Shown piece after piece: positions 22,501 to 35,322 of a stretch of 64,000 nt of DNA; position 1 is the first letter of the stretch, and every line of letters starts with the position of its first letter. Position numbers and translations under genes: made by a program. The stretch is taken from NCBI GenBank assembly GCA_907163345.1, contig CAJQUN010000002.1, forward strand, positions 42,447,754 to 42,511,753. The letters are read 5' to 3'. Under the pieces are notes generated by a model. That model did no database searches. It saw only the letters and a list, made by a program, of their open reading frames with translations, and was not told where the DNA came from. This DNA is from Haberlea rhodopensis (taxonomy: Eukaryota > Streptophyta > Magnoliopsida > Lamiales > Gesneriaceae).

Positions 22501-25500
22501 TTGAATTGCGGTGAGCAGCAGTTATCACAAAGGATGAGGGAGAACCCAATTTTTCAGGTAGAAACTGAGCACCGGTTCTCTGCTTATGTGCAGCCGCTTC
22601 TTTAAGGATACTTATTCGGTCTTCTTCAATTGCCTTGGAGCTTTGTCGTCGACCACTTTCTGATTGACTTTGATCAGGAGAAGCCACGGAACCTAACTGT
22701 AAAAGTGTAGCAGTGAACCAAGTTGATCGTTCACTTGAAAGTCTTAGATGCTTTTCTGCTTCAGAGAGGAGTGTCAGTGCACGCTTTAAACTGTCCACTT
22801 CTCTTTCAGACACTGAAAAAATCCAGTCATACATTATATGCAACACTGCATAATATATACAAAAGAAAATTCAAGAAACAATTATTCAGCTTAAAAATAA
22901 TGTGTGCGGCACACTCCACAAGGTCACGAGTATAAAAGAATTAGTAAAGATACCAAAAGACATGGCATGTGATAACAACACAATTCAAATCTTTTAAACT
23001 GTAAGACAGACCAAACATCACGTTTCGATCGATGTACACATAAGTAACCATATAGAACATTAGTGGCAGTTGTTGCTCTCCAACAAAAATAATTCCAAAA
23101 AAGTAATTCTTGTTAACAGATTCTTTTGTTTTAATATAGAAAAAATTTACTCGCTTCTTAATGATAAAGAAGCAACATGTTTACATTCATAGCTGGGGTA
23201 AATTCCTGGAATATACCTTGCAAACCGATTAAGCTCTAAATAAGATTTGATTGTACTCTTTTTTTTTAACTGTTTTGCTTGAAGAAGCACTAAATATGAC
23301 CATATCTCATGATTGTTGTTATACTGTCCAACATTTAAAGTATGACTATGTTGTGATTGTTGTCACATAGCCAAAATGAGCCATCCAATCAAATTAAACT
23401 TCGGTAAATCCACCCACACACAATGCATAATACGAAGTGAGAAAAATTAAAGAATAGACTCTTACAATTTCTCGCACAAAGGAAAGAATTATTGCGCCTG
23501 CCATCAACACTCGGGTAAGTTCCAGCAATAATATCAACAATAAGAGTCGCCATTTGAGACATTAATACTACTGGATCAACACCTGAGTCCATCAATTCTC
23601 TGGCTCTAATCACTGTTTCTGTAGCATTTGATGACATGGCTAACTCCAAAAGCTCCAGCAATTTCTCATCGGAAACAACCCCAATCTAAAGAAAGCACAT
23701 TATTGTATGGTAATTTGTTTGATTTAAAACCATGAGAAGAAGAAAAATTTGCTAGCATGTTCATTTTTTAATTGTTAATTAGAGAATTGTATGAATTTTC
23801 CTACTAACATGCCACTTGATAATTTTTTAAAAGCTTGTATCAACAGAAATTCTAACAGAAAATTGAAAAGAGAGAGAGAAACTATAAGGATCAGAAGTTC
23901 ACTCAAACTTACCAGCTCATTCGCCAAGGAAATAGATATTCTTTTTCCAAACAAGCTCAACTGGTCTAACATGGTTTCTGCATCTCTTAACGATCCATCT
24001 GCATTCAAAGCAATCAAATCTAGTGCATCCAATTCAACATCCAAATTCTCATCAGTGGCAATCTTCCTCAGCCGAGTAACAATGTCTCCATTGCTAATTT
24101 TACTGAAAAGGTGCTTCTGACACCGTGACAATATAGTGCGTGGTATGTTGTCGATATCCGTCGTTATGAGGATGAAAACGACCCGTGGCTGCAGTTTCTC
24201 AAGGAGATGAAGAAAATTCAGCCAAGTTTTTGAGGGCAATAAGTGACACTCTTCGATAATAAAAATCTTGTATTGAGACAGGGCTGATATATGAACCACC
24301 GGGAGATTTTTCAAAAGGGTTTTAATGTTGTTGATTCCCTTTTTATTAGAGCCATCAACTTCTTTAAGATATCTACTCTTGCCAGATATGGAATCTGAGC
24401 ATTCCCTGCAGACTCCACAGGGTTTAGACTCATCAGTGGCAAGGCAATTCAAAGCCATAGCGAAGATTCTAGCAGCTGAAGTTTTTCCAGTTCCACGAGG
24501 ACCTTGGAAAAGATAAACGGGAGCAATCCTTGCTCTTGTAATTGCACTCATGAGAGATTGGACAACTATATTTTGACCAACCAATTCCTCAAAAAACATT
24601 GGCCTATATCTGTGACACAGGCTTCGGACATTTTCAGGAGAACTTTCCTCATGCATTACTCCATTGAAAGCTACTAAGTCTAACCCTTCTTGACTCCTGC
24701 AACTCGAGGACCACCTCCTTCCATCCAACCGGCTCAAAGCCTCCAAATCAAGCTCCCCAAAATTTGTGGAACTTTCATCATCACTATTCCCACTTCCACT
24801 TCCGATAGATGATCCTCCTCCGCCATTGCCACTGTTGGAAAGAAGGGGGACAGCACTTTGAGCACCAGTCCTAGAAATCGGTATCCGCTTGTTGGATCCC
24901 GCGGTTGACTGGTGATGTCTTCTGTGATACATGGTCCGGGTTCCACACAAAATGCTACTTCCTTTCCTCCTTATAGTATCTGAAAGAGACGGAGAACAAC
25001 TCCCACATCCGATTCTAGACTTTGGTGTGGACCTTCTTGACCAATAACAAGGAATTCCACATCCTTGTCTCCCAGGAAAATCAAATTGATCCTCCACTTC
25101 ATCATCTGCGTCATTAAGGGATCCTGTAGTAGCATCCCAAGACTCGATGATACTAGGATTTGTAATTCCATGTTTATTATAAGAACTCGTCGACAATGCA
25201 GGTGTACTGTATGAAATAGAATCATCCTCTTTCCTGTGACTCCTCAACAACTTTGTTGGTGAATGAGCCCAACCTTTATTTTTTAGCTTAGCTAGCAATG
25301 GAGAAATTGCTGACACCCTCCTTAAGTCCTCGGAATTACAGTAATCCTCAGTATCATCTGATTGATCGACCAAACTCGCCAGATCATACCTCTCTAATCC
25401 TAAACTCGGCGAACCCTCCACGACATTTTTGGTGCCTCTAGTCAGTGCCATCTGATTTTGCAATTTTTCGTTATGATTCCACAAGCCGGCACTTGAATAA

Positions 25501-26126
25501 TTACTCCTCTTCGACTTCTTCCTAATAGTTCGCCTAATAGATGGAGAAAACCTTGTATCTTTACACTTAAAGATAGCTGAAGCACACCTATCACTCGAAT
25601 AAGCATCACTCTTAGAATCAATCACACCACCATCCCTCCCATCACTCAAGGTATCCAAATCAACACTCTCCTCCTGATTCCAAAACGGCCCGACATTCTT
25701 GCTGTTCTCTATATCATCAACACCAATCTGCCTACTTATTTTACTCTCAGATTTCTGGCTCTTCCAATTGTACAAAAACACCATCTTCTCTTTTTCTTTC
25801 TCTTTCTCATTCACATTGCCCTTATCATTGGCAACATTAACATTACTACATTTATTATTACTTTCTACGTGCAATGGCCGTGGCAAACACTGCTCAGATA
25901 AAGAAGAAAAGGCTTTACCATCAACCGAATCATGCCGTCCATTCTTTTGATGATGCACATAATGATGCTTGGTAAGGGATGTAGCCGAACTCAGCGGCGA
26001 CCGCCACGAAGAGGAAGTTCCGGGATCCCTTAAATTTCTAGCGGCCTTCCGAATTTGTGTCAATTCTTTCTTCAAATGCAGGTTACTAGGATCAATCCCA
26101 ACTCTGCCACCACTTCCGCCTCGCAT
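19517..26126 (-). CDS. STI: STICHEL-type DnaX-like AAA+ protein (six coding exons)
   Basis: Exons on the minus strand: 26126-23913, 23685-23466, 22812-22246, 21821-21131, 19798-19717 and 19621-19517. All introns are GT-AG and phases join cleanly, giving about 1292 residues; an ATG five codons upstream (26141) is an alternative start. Residues 16-33 carry the LHLKKELTQIRKAAR block typical of STICHEL N-termini. The DnaX-like ATPase begins near 505 (YRPMFFEELVGQ), with Walker A GPRGTGKTS near 542, a C-x8-C-x2-C-x2-C zinc motif near 560-574, a Walker B region IIEECHLL near 621, and the arginine-finger SRCQ near 667. Helical domain III follows (residues 739-860). The C-terminus ends with a GYESGSGAGG...LFCWNN motif and a basic tail. 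The Arabidopsis relative controls trichome branching; DnaX proteins of bacteria load sliding clamps. The Walker B aspartate is replaced by glutamate. Ortholog versus STICHEL-like paralog is not resolved. Confidence 0.92.
20373..20521. mobile_element. 149-bp hAT-type MITE in intron 4 of the STICHEL-type gene
   Basis: The ends TAGACCTGACCA and TGGTCGGGTCTA form an inverted repeat. The flanks GCTTATGA (20365-20372) and GCTTACGA (20522-20529) match at 7 of 8 bases, as expected for an aged hAT duplication. The interior is rich in GGCCGGTT. The intron is 1332 bp, the longest in the gene. Confidence 0.75.
20563..20586. repeat. (CT)n microsatellite in intron 4
   Basis: About twelve CT units just right of the intronic MITE. 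Confidence 0.9.
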
Positions 26127-27235
26127 TTCTATAGATGCCATCAAATTACAGACACCACTCAACCACAAAACTGCAGCAACAAACACAACAGAAGAACATA
26201 AAACACACTACTTCAATCCCACATTCTGGTCGTATATGTGAGTGAAGAATCAAAAGTAAATTATTGGTTTTCACTAAGGGGAGGGAATCACAGATCTGAT
26301 AGAATTAATTTCACTTTCAATAATGGAACTTTTTCCAACAGCCATAATAAGGGATGGGGCAGAAATTAAGTCTACACAGCCAGTAGTATGGAAACTAGCC
26401 AAGTAGCCGTTTCTGTTGAGGAAAAATAGTGTAGGGCTCAAAAACAAGTACGGAAAGGGAATGGATCACTCCATAACAGCTGCAAGAATGAAGGGATGAA
26501 TAACTTTTCCGTGTTCAGTGTGAAAGACTGAATCTTTTTTTGAAATTTGGAAGAAAATAAGTAAAAATGGTAACAGGTTTTCCCTCTTGGAAGAGGAAGT
26601 GGCCCGCCCAAGAATGAATTGAGTTTGGGGCTCCAAAAATTCTTCTTGTAATAAGTGGGGGATTTTCGCTTTAATTTTGATTTTGTCTGAAGATTTATTT
26701 CTTGATTTGTTTCAGTTTCCGTTTTCTTACAAGTTCCTGTTCATATTTTAGTGATCTATCAGTGATTGAGTCTTTGATTTTGTAAGGCTCTCCAATATTT
26801 TTAACATTCCATCGTAAAATAATTACGATCTTATCAAAGCAATTATTACAAAAAATTTAAAAAAATTCAACTTTCCTTTAAAAAAATAGTAATTATTTAG
26901 ATTGATGTTGAATTATAAGGAGTAGCCTCATCACAAATCAGAAAGATTAAATTATTGGCAATGATTTGAGATTTTTCTGAATTAAAATAATAATTATTTA
27001 GCAGATATGCGACAGCCATTTATTCAAATAATTTCGGAGTTAATAACTTTCCTTTCATAATTTTGTTTAGAGGTTAGTGTGGAATAGTAAATTAGTAATA
27101 AATAAATGAAGGGTAAATTGCAAAACCACTTTTTTAAAATAAAAAAAAAAAAACTTGGTAAAATCCCGATCAAAAGTTACGAACTAGAAATCTCCTTTAT
27201 TTTTTAATTATAGCTAAAATCATCGCTTGAGAAAT
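26127..27235 (-). promoter_or_regulatory. 5' UTR and upstream flank of the STICHEL-type gene
   Basis: No other gene is seen here. The first few hundred bases upstream of the start codon must hold the 5' UTR and promoter of the minus-strand gene. I could not place a convincing TATA box or transcription start. Beyond about 26700 the sequence is plain AT-rich spacer. Confidence 0.4.
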
Positions 27236-27515
27236 GTTTTAACCAGAAACTCTTGGTATCATTATCTTCGGTGTTTTGATAACGAAACCCCGGTGATTTT
27301 TCAAATAGACAATTAAACATATGTAGTTTAAAAATAGACAGTTTGTTTATTGATTTGTTGTTTCTCAAAATAGACAGTTTATCCCATGTGGTTGAAAATA
27401 TACATTTTACACCATATGGTTCATAAACATATGCAAAACACTCATTCTTTATATGATGTGTGATGAGAGAATAGTATTTTATAATTTACAAACCACGTGA
27501 GAATAAAGTATATAT
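27236..27515. repeat. Foldback repeat of about 30-bp TTTACCCCATGTGGTTTGAAA units (copy 1)
   Basis: Degenerate units like AGACAGTTTATCCCATGTGG and ATACATTTTACACCATATGG run in one orientation and then appear inverted after a short centre (ATTTACAAACCACGTGAG). The same family occurs at 34815-35175 and 57085-57450. Confidence 0.55.
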
Positions 27516-27654
27516 TAGTCACTGAATCCATTATCTTTATGACTAAATCCACATTTTTTAAAAGAAATTCATGTGTCATCCACTTTGTTGCTTAAACCAT
27601 CTCTCGAAAATTATTTTAATATATTTTGACATAATTTTTTTAAATTTTCGTACT

Positions 27655-28168
27655 TGAGGTGTGGGGGGCTTCTTTTATTCAAAATATTAGTATAAAGCAC
27701 TTACCACTAGGATAATGTTGTAGCTATTAGTCAGATGCAATTTTATTTTATATTATAGTGTCAGCGCAAAGCTCTTTATTAAATGATAGGTGAACATGGG
27801 AGTTTGCACTATATGGATATTAATATGTCAGACTTGACATATCATAGACGATGCATAACTACCTTTCTACGAGCACAAAAAATAAATTTGCTGGTAGCCT
27901 TGCGCAGATTCTTCGACATTCGACAAGACGAACCCTCATAAATGTTCCTTGGACGGCTTGTACTCGTGACCTCGCTGTAATACATCAAACAAATGCTTAC
28001 CTCATAGCTAAAAGTTATAGATGTGTAAAGGTGCGACTTTATTTTCTTATGCAGTGAAAGCGCAAAGCCTTGTGTTTTTTCGACAAATGGAGATGATATA
28101 TGTATCATGTGGATGCTAATATGACAGCCTTGTTATCACCTAAAGGTGAAGAGCTACATATCTACGAG
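27655..28168. repeat. Imperfect tandem dimer of about 295 bp with SINE-like promoter words
   Basis: The stretch 27690-27880 is repeated imperfectly at 27990-28168, both marked by AGCGCAAAGC and CTACGAG. On the minus strand a tRNA-like A box (TTAGCTATGAGGTAAGC) and B-box-like GAGGTCACGAGTACAAGCC lie in 27950-28025, so a dimeric SINE is possible. The hAT element at 28169 is inserted into the end of the second unit. Confidence 0.4.
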
Positions 28169-30496
28169 TAAGAATGGGAGTCGGGTTCGGGTAATCGGGT
28201 CCCGACCCGACCCGATCGGGTTTTTCCCGAATTATCGGGACTTTAAGGTTTTTGGACCCGATCGGGTATTACCCGATCAGGATGCCTTATTTTCGGGTTG
28301 GGACTGGGACTTTTTTTTTTGGAATTTTTTGTTCGGGTCGGGTACCCTATAACCCGAACCCGATTAGGTTTTAACGTTTATTTTTGGAATTTTACGTTTC
28401 TGTTTTAGGTTTTAACTTTTACGTTTCTGATTTCATTTCTCACTTCATTCATTCTCACAGACTCAATGTCACTCGCTCACTCGCTCTCTTCTCTTCAACG
28501 CCGCACACACAAACGCCTTCATTCTTACGCCTTCAAAGGCTCCAGCGGCGACTCAATACTCCATGTTTTGCATTTTTGTTTTGATTAATTTTTATGCTTT
28601 GTTGTGGTTTGGGTGATGGAATGGTTGAGGATTAGTGTTGAATATGTTGATTGTTGGCCAATTCTTTAGCATTTTGGGCGAAATAATTTTTAGGGCAAAA
28701 ATTGAGATGTTTGATTGTTGGGTGTTTTTTTGGGCGAAAGTTGAGCATTTTGAATGTCATTGTTTGAGAATTGAGATTGTGTGATTTGTTTCATTTCTGT
28801 TTGTATCTTAGATTCTTAATGACTTTTCTGTTTTGAGAATTGAGATTGTGTGATTTGTTTAATTTTGAATGTCAGTATTTGAGAATTGTGATTGTCTGAT
28901 TTGTTTCACTTTGACTTTATATCCTTCGGAAATTGGATGTTGAGCCATGAAAGTGACGCACATTTTGAACCTCAAACAACACCAAACCCAAGCCAAAGTG
29001 ATAATTTAGATTTAGAACAACGGGATGCAAAAATCTTTCATGGGTGATGACAAAGTCCCTCGTCCTTGTAATTGGAGATTTGATGAGGCTAAAGTTAGAA
29101 AAGCATTGTGCATTATGTTGATTGTTGATGAACTTCCATTTAAGCATGTTGAAAATGAGGGGTTCAAACATTTTATGTCGGTTATTTGTCCTCAATTTAC
29201 CATTCCATCAAGAAAGCCAAAGATTACTTTTCAAATGTACTTGGATGAGAAGTTGAAGCTTATAACTTTTTTGAAAAGAAATACTCAAAGGTTTTGCATC
29301 ACAACTGACACTTGGACATCAATTCAGAAGATAAATTACATGTGTCGAACTGTTCATTTCATCAATAATGATTGGAAGTTAGGAAAAAAATTTGAATTTT
29401 GTCCGATCACTAGCCATAAAGGGGAGGAAATTGGCAAGGCTGTTGAAAAATGCATTAGAAATTGGGAAATTGAGAATATTTTGACTATCACTGTGGATAA
29501 TGCACATAGGTTTCCAGTTCTTTCTAGGATAGCTCAGGATGTGCTAGCCATTCCAGTTTCTAGAAGCCGCATTTAGCATAGGAGGATGTGTGCTTGATGC
29601 CTTCAGGAGCTCTTTATTACCTAAAACAGTTCAAGCTCTAATATACTCTCAAGATTAGCTTCGCGGTTCGTCAGCTCCTATATCTATTGAGGAGGATTTG
29701 CATGTGGTTGACAAAATGGAGAAAGGTGCTAGTTATATTTTTTTTGCTATGTTTACATTTCATTTTATTGTGTTTCTTTTGTTTCATATTTGAATGGAGT
29801 TGATATGCTTTACTAATATCTCTATTTTTTATAGAATTTTTTAATCTAAATACTGATACAACTACAAGTAGTGCGATGGTCGGCTGATAAACTGATATTT
29901 AAGATTTTGATGATGTCTACTATTTTGTTTTTAAGGTAAATTTATTTTTTCATTACAACTTCTTGATGTTGGAGGCAAAAACTGACTCGATTACTTTGAA
30001 TCTTTGATCATTGCAGTGTAGACGACGCTAAATGCTGTTGTTTTCATAGGAAATGCCGAAATAGAATGATTAGAGTAGCTAATGCAGGGAGTTAAATGTT
30101 GCTATTTTTAATTAGCCTACAAATGTTGCTGTTTTCTATTATCTATTACAGCTATTAGACTAAATGATACACTAAATATGACACTAAATGTTGTTGTTTG
30201 TAATTAAGATCTTCCATTTCCTCAAATGTTGTTGTTTTGGTGCTGTTAAATGTTGCTGTCTTGGTGCTGTTTTTGGTGCTGTTAAGTGCTGCTGTTAAAT
30301 GTTGTTGTTTTATGAATTTTCGCTGTTGTAAGATGTTGCAGATTTCTGAAGAAAATGAGGCGGGTTTCGGGTACCCAATACACGATTATCGGGTACCCGA
30401 TCTCTTCGGGTTCGGGGTCGGGTAACTCGTCCAGCTACCTGAAACGCGAATACCCGATCCCGAATACTCGATTACCTGACCCGATTCCCACCCTTA
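28169..30496 (+). mobile_element. Internally deleted hAT element with 8-bp TSD
   Basis: The 2328-bp element starts TAAGAATGGGAGTCGGGT and ends ACCCGATTCCCACCCTTA (inverted repeat). It is flanked by TCTACGAG (28161-28168) and TCTACAAG (30497-30504), which match at 7 of 8 bases. Subterminal CGGGTACCCGA-type words cluster at both ends, as is usual for hAT transposase binding. It contains remnants of a transposase gene in the plus orientation and a degenerate TGTTGCTGTTTT-rich stretch near 30030-30340. Confidence 0.9.
28937..29750 (+). pseudogene. hAT transposase (RICESLEEPER/Ac type), broken
   Basis: An N-terminal tail starts at ATG 28937, then the frame changes near 29035, where the BED zinc finger is expected but absent. 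The clean part (29025-29576) carries the start of the catalytic domain with DTWTS and later a VDNA motif, both typical hAT aspartate sites. Right after VDNA the protein jumps to a piece of the C-terminal dimerisation domain (FPVLSRIAQDVLAIPVS), so most of the catalytic domain is deleted. A second small deletion and frameshift follows, and further dimerisation-domain sequence (VLDAFRSSLLPKTVQAL) is readable in another frame to about 29740. It cannot encode an active transposase. Confidence 0.85.
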
Positions 30497-30504
30497 TCTA
30501 CAAG

Positions 30505-31569
30505 CTCACATAAAGAATTGTTCGAAGAGACTCTCCAACACAAATGTCATTCTTGATTTTGCATAATTCGATTATAATATAATTTACCAACAATAAATTG
30601 TTGACGTGGGTTTTTAGTAACAAATTTAATAACACGAGGAGTTTCAACTCGTTATTTTTTTCAAGAATTATACGTTATAAAAAAATTTCAAAAATATATA
30701 GTAAATTTTATATAAACAATTTTAGCAAATGAAGAATAAAATATAAAAATGATGGATCGGATTCTCTTCTTTTCACGTGGGAGCATGTGTTGTACTTTGA
30801 CGGGGACCTATTCCCATCTTAAGCCAAGCTTTGATTTGATTGGACGATTTGATGAGTAGATTTAAAGATAGGAACAATAACAATAACTCGCCTAGCTACT
30901 ATTATAAATGAATAAAACATAATAATCTGAAAATTTCTTCAAGACGAGCATCACTATCAAACCTTAGAATTGTTGTACATTTTGGAAAACATTGTAATCA
31001 AACATGCTTTAAAACACAACAATACAAGTAAAAAAAACCCGACATGCTTATTAGCAGAACGGACACACATGAAGGCAATAGAGAGCTCCAAAAAATTTTC
31101 TTTTTTGTATTACTCTCTAAAATTGCGAACTACCCCATTAAAATTGTATTTGTCCTCTAAATTTTTTTCCCTCATTTTTTATACGTTTTGCCACCTCAAC
31201 CCAAATTCTAAATCTGCACTGCTATTAGCGACTAAATTCAATAATATAAATATATAATGCGATCACCGATTTTATAAACATGATACATGACGTGATAAAC
31301 TTTATATATATATATTTTGGTCAACGTGTCTATATATATATGAGGAGAGAGACTCGAATTTGAGTCCATACAAGAAGAAGAATGTGATAAACGATTAGAT
31401 CACTGCAAAATTGTCAAATAAATATATAATCGACTTTATAATTGAGCCCTATTATTCAAATCCTAACTAAGAGCGCCGTGTACAGGTGTAGCCATCGGAG
31501 GCCATGCACAACTATTAGAAGCCATCGTGGGGGCCTGGGCCTGGCAGGGTGAAATGATCAAAGCAATGG
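30505..31569. other. AT-rich spacer
   Basis: No gene is recognised. A possible decayed SINE B box on the minus strand (GACTCAAATTCGAGTCTC, around 31350-31370) and short TA runs are the only landmarks. Confidence 0.5.
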
Positions 31570-31577
31570 GAGACAGC

Positions 31578-31852
31578 TAGTGCTGTTTAAGAGGCCGGGT
31601 GTGCCCGGGTTAATCTGGACCCAATCTTGAACCGGTTAGCATGGTTCGGAACCAAAATCGGACTAACCGGTTCCGAACAGCTCCGAAACTGATAGTATAT
31701 TGGTCTGGAGCGTTTCCCCTGATCGAGACCAATAGAGCTATTGGTTTCGATGCTACTGGTCCGGTTTCGATTTCGACCAGAACCGGTAATTTTTAAGAAA
31801 AAATAAAAAAAACCATAATAATAAAAGGTAGCAGAATTATCGGATCGGGATA
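31578..31852. mobile_element. CCGG-rich MITE-like element with 8-bp TSD
   Basis: A 275-bp stretch of GAACCGGTT-type words is flanked by perfect GAGACAGC copies (31570-31577 and 31853-31860). It begins TAGTGCTG and ends GGGATA. The inverted repeat is weak, so the TSD and composition are the evidence for the hAT-like assignment. Confidence 0.6.
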
Positions 31853-31860
31853 GAGACAGC

Positions 31861-34452
31861 GAGAATGGAATGATCGATCATACATGGGCAACCCCACTAA
31901 AGTCGAGTGCGACTTCATTTGACGTTACTTAAATTGGTTGTTTCAATTATGCAACTCTTACTACGTATAATTGAGCCACGGGCTAGCTAGAGACACACTT
32001 ATATGAAAATTATTGACATCGAAATTAAATATATTTTTAGCCATATACATTCTATCACATCTCAGATCCAGGCCCCGTACAAATATGACTTGCACAATGG
32101 ATTCAGTTATCAACTATTTTACATCTATCATTGTTTTACGAAAATAGTTGACCAAGATTGCTAGTAGTTGTTGTAAGACATATACAACATTTTAACTTCT
32201 ATTTTCAACCAATGTGGGAGAGAAAGCAAGGGCGAAGGTACATTGAGGAAAGGGAGGATAAGTGCAATCCCTTGCAAACAAAAAGAAAAAACAAAATTAC
32301 TCCAAAAACTTATTTTTAAAAAAAATTATATTTACTCCCCAAATTTTGCAGTTTCCTCTCAAAAAGTGCATTTTGCTCCCCCTAAGATTATACTGACCCC
32401 TAAACTTTTTTTTTCCTTCCATTTTTAATTTATATTTTTGACCCCTACATATTTTTATGCGTCCGCCACCGGGGAGAAGTGTCATTTATTTAGAACACGA
32501 TGTTCTAATCACGGTCTAATCTATCGATCCACCAATACATAAAATCTAGATATGTATATCTCATGATTCATGAAGGTTCAAACCCAGTTATTGCAGGTCA
32601 TGTCTGTTATCCAAAAATTTCAATTGATTTTTTTTTTTTTGAACAAATTAGATGCAACAATTGACAGGATAAAGCAAGCTATCTTTTTTGTGGCCAAGTG
32701 TATCCAACGCATTCATTTATTATTATCCATCTATATGCCTCCCTTGTCCCTTTGCTAGTTTGACTTTGTGAGAGCATCTTTAATCTATCAATAACAAATT
32801 GTAAACCAAAATAATATATTTTAAATTTATACCAAAAAGCGACAAAGTTTCTTTATATATATATATATATTAATAATAATAATACTTCCAAAGATACCAT
32901 GTAAACACATTTACTCCACCATTCTTTCACATTTTAATATAAATAAATCAAATAAAGAAAAAAACTAATGACGATTTCGAAAAAGTAATAAAAAACCTAC
33001 TGAAATGAAGTATTACTTGACTGTGTCGAGAACCCTAATTAAAACTAGTGTTATCTCATGTTTGTACAATCGATTTTTGTTTAAATTAACGGTCTTGTAC
33101 AATAAGTTTTTTTCGTTAAGTTTTTTTTTGGAGGTTGATCAAATTTGGTAATTATTAGATTAGTAATATTGTAATTGTCAATATTATAAAGATATTATGA
33201 TAAATTGACATTATTTCAAGTTGGAAGGATCATTTGTCGATATAAAAGTATTAGGCAATCAACGATTCATGAGGACTCATGTATGGTTTACTAGCTTACC
33301 CCGAGCCTCTAATAAAAACTCATTAAATATTTATGCAAGAGAGTATTGGTAAATGTATAGATAAAAAATTCTTGACATAAAGAAATAAAGAAAGAGTGTT
33401 TAGCAAATAATAATACACGTTTAACAGTAAACTCTTGGGCCGCCTCTTACACTTTTTGAAGAAATCCTAACCTCGATAGGAAATTAGATAGTTTCCTAGC
33501 CTTTAAATCTCACTAACCCAAATCCTTAAAATTAAAATATTTTTTTTTTATTTTTTTGTATGTAATAATAACAGTAAATGAAACCATATTAGTGATAATG
33601 GATAAGGCATCCAAACAATGTAGACAAGTGAACATTTTATCTTTAAAAAAAACATCTTAATTTTTTATTATTAAGCATACTTTATACACTTATTTTGTGT
33701 TTGGATTGATGTGACGGTTTAGAATGAGAGGTTGAATAAACTGTTTCGCTACTGACATATTTTATAAAACTTTCGGCTGTGTTATCAACCAAAAGTGATT
33801 TTCTTGATTTGAACCGATTAGTTGAGCAACTTAAACAAAATAAGTATGGAATACGCTCAACTAAATTCGGTGAATTGTGTGTGAATCGATGGCATAGAGA
33901 TTAAGTAAAGATACGGAGCAGAATAAAAATATATGAAAAATAAAAAACACAAATTTGTTTGTGGAAGTTCGAAAGTAAAATATTTATCTGTTCCCCTTTG
34001 TCCACGAATGAAAGGATTCCACTAAAGAATTTTGTAGTATAAAACTCCTTGTACAATCGAGACTCAGCTGAGGTGCCTTTTTATCAACTTAGGCAAGATA
34101 AGAGCTTTTGATGCGAGAGTTCAATCCCTTAAATAATAAGGAGAATAATGGATAAATCTTGACATTTCCTGCAAACTCGTAATAGGAGGAGGGCCTTGTG
34201 GCTTTTAGCATAATAACTTTTGTCACACCAAAACAAAGTTTATCTTATCATTCTATGTGCTAAACACTAGTTATTTATTATTCAAGGATTTGATTAATCT
34301 TCCATTTCAATAATTTTTCATGTCTTAAGAAATTAATTTTAGAAATTGAGTTTTCTGTATAAAAAAATGTGATATGGATTTTTTTGGAGAAAAAGAACCT
34401 AGGGTTTTTTTGGATATAAAAAAATTTATATTGGATTTTTAGGTGATTTTCC

Positions 34453-34456
<4 letters not shown>
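31861..34456. other. AT-rich spacer
   Basis: No gene is recognised. The stretch 32225-32480, with pyrimidine tracts and CCCCTAA words ending TGCGTCCGCCACC, resembles a degenerate dispersed repeat, but I cannot class it. Confidence 0.5.

Positions 34457-34507
<51 letters not shown>
34457..34507. repeat. (TA)n microsatellite
   Basis: Pure TA run of about 25 units. Confidence 0.95.
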
Positions 34508-34511
<4 letters not shown>

Positions 34512-34760
34512 ATCATTTAAAAGGAACGTATATATATATATAAAGACATAATGACAAATCAAAAAAGGTGAACATAAAATTGTAAAGGAATAAGAGGCTA
34601 GTAAGCAAGATCCAAAGTCAAAAAAGTGTCCCTACGTATAGCAAGTTGAGAGAGAGACAACTACTCGTTTGCTTTCGCCATCAACACAAAGAGATGAATA
34701 ACATGTTATAAATAAGTCACTATCTCTATATCTTATATCACATGATTTAATTTTCTTTAA

Positions 34761-34762
<2 letters not shown>

Positions 34763-34809
<47 letters not shown>
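34763..34809. repeat. (TA)n microsatellite
   Basis: Pure TA run of about 23 units. Confidence 0.95.
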
Positions 34810-34811
<2 letters not shown>

Positions 34812-34814
34812 CTT

Positions 34815-35175
34815 GGCAACGAACCCCTATTGTTTTCTAAATAGACAATTTACACATACAATGTTTGATAATAGATAGTTACCCCATGTGATTTTAAAAA
34901 TATATCATTTACCCCTGCGGTTTGAAAATATGCAGTTTACTTCTGTGATTGTGAATAGGTGCACAACACATCCTCTAGATATGACGTGCGATGTGGGAAG
35001 TGTGCAATGTTTTGTAAATCATGGGGGGTAAAATTTTATTTACAAATCATATGTGGTAAAATGTCTATTAATGATACCATATAGGGATAAAATACCTATT
35101 TATAAATCATATGACTGTAAATATCTATTAACAATGTCATAGTGGGGTAACTTGCTACTGACTCATATTTATATT
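34815..35175. repeat. Foldback repeat of about 30-bp units (copy 2)
   Basis: The left half has units such as AGTTACCCCATGTGATTTTA and CATTTACCCCTGCGGTTTGA; the right half has the inverse (AAATCATATGTGGTAAAATG). The two halves could fold on each other around a centre near 34985-35015. Confidence 0.6.
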
Positions 35176-35322
35176 TATATTTACCTTCATGCTCCCTGGG
35201 ATACCATAGTGAGGTAAATTACCACGAACTCATATTTATATTTATATTTACCTTCGTGCTTTCTGCGAGTCAATATAATCGCTCATAAGAGTTACTGAAA
35301 AATATCAATTGATTAATGTACC

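Noticed and set aside
25699..26241. Plus-strand frames opposite the first STICHEL exon
   Set aside because: Shadows of the well-supported minus-strand exon.
27851..28057. Short ORFs on both strands near 28 kb
   Set aside because: They fall in an imperfect repeat dimer with SINE-like promoter words and have no domain.
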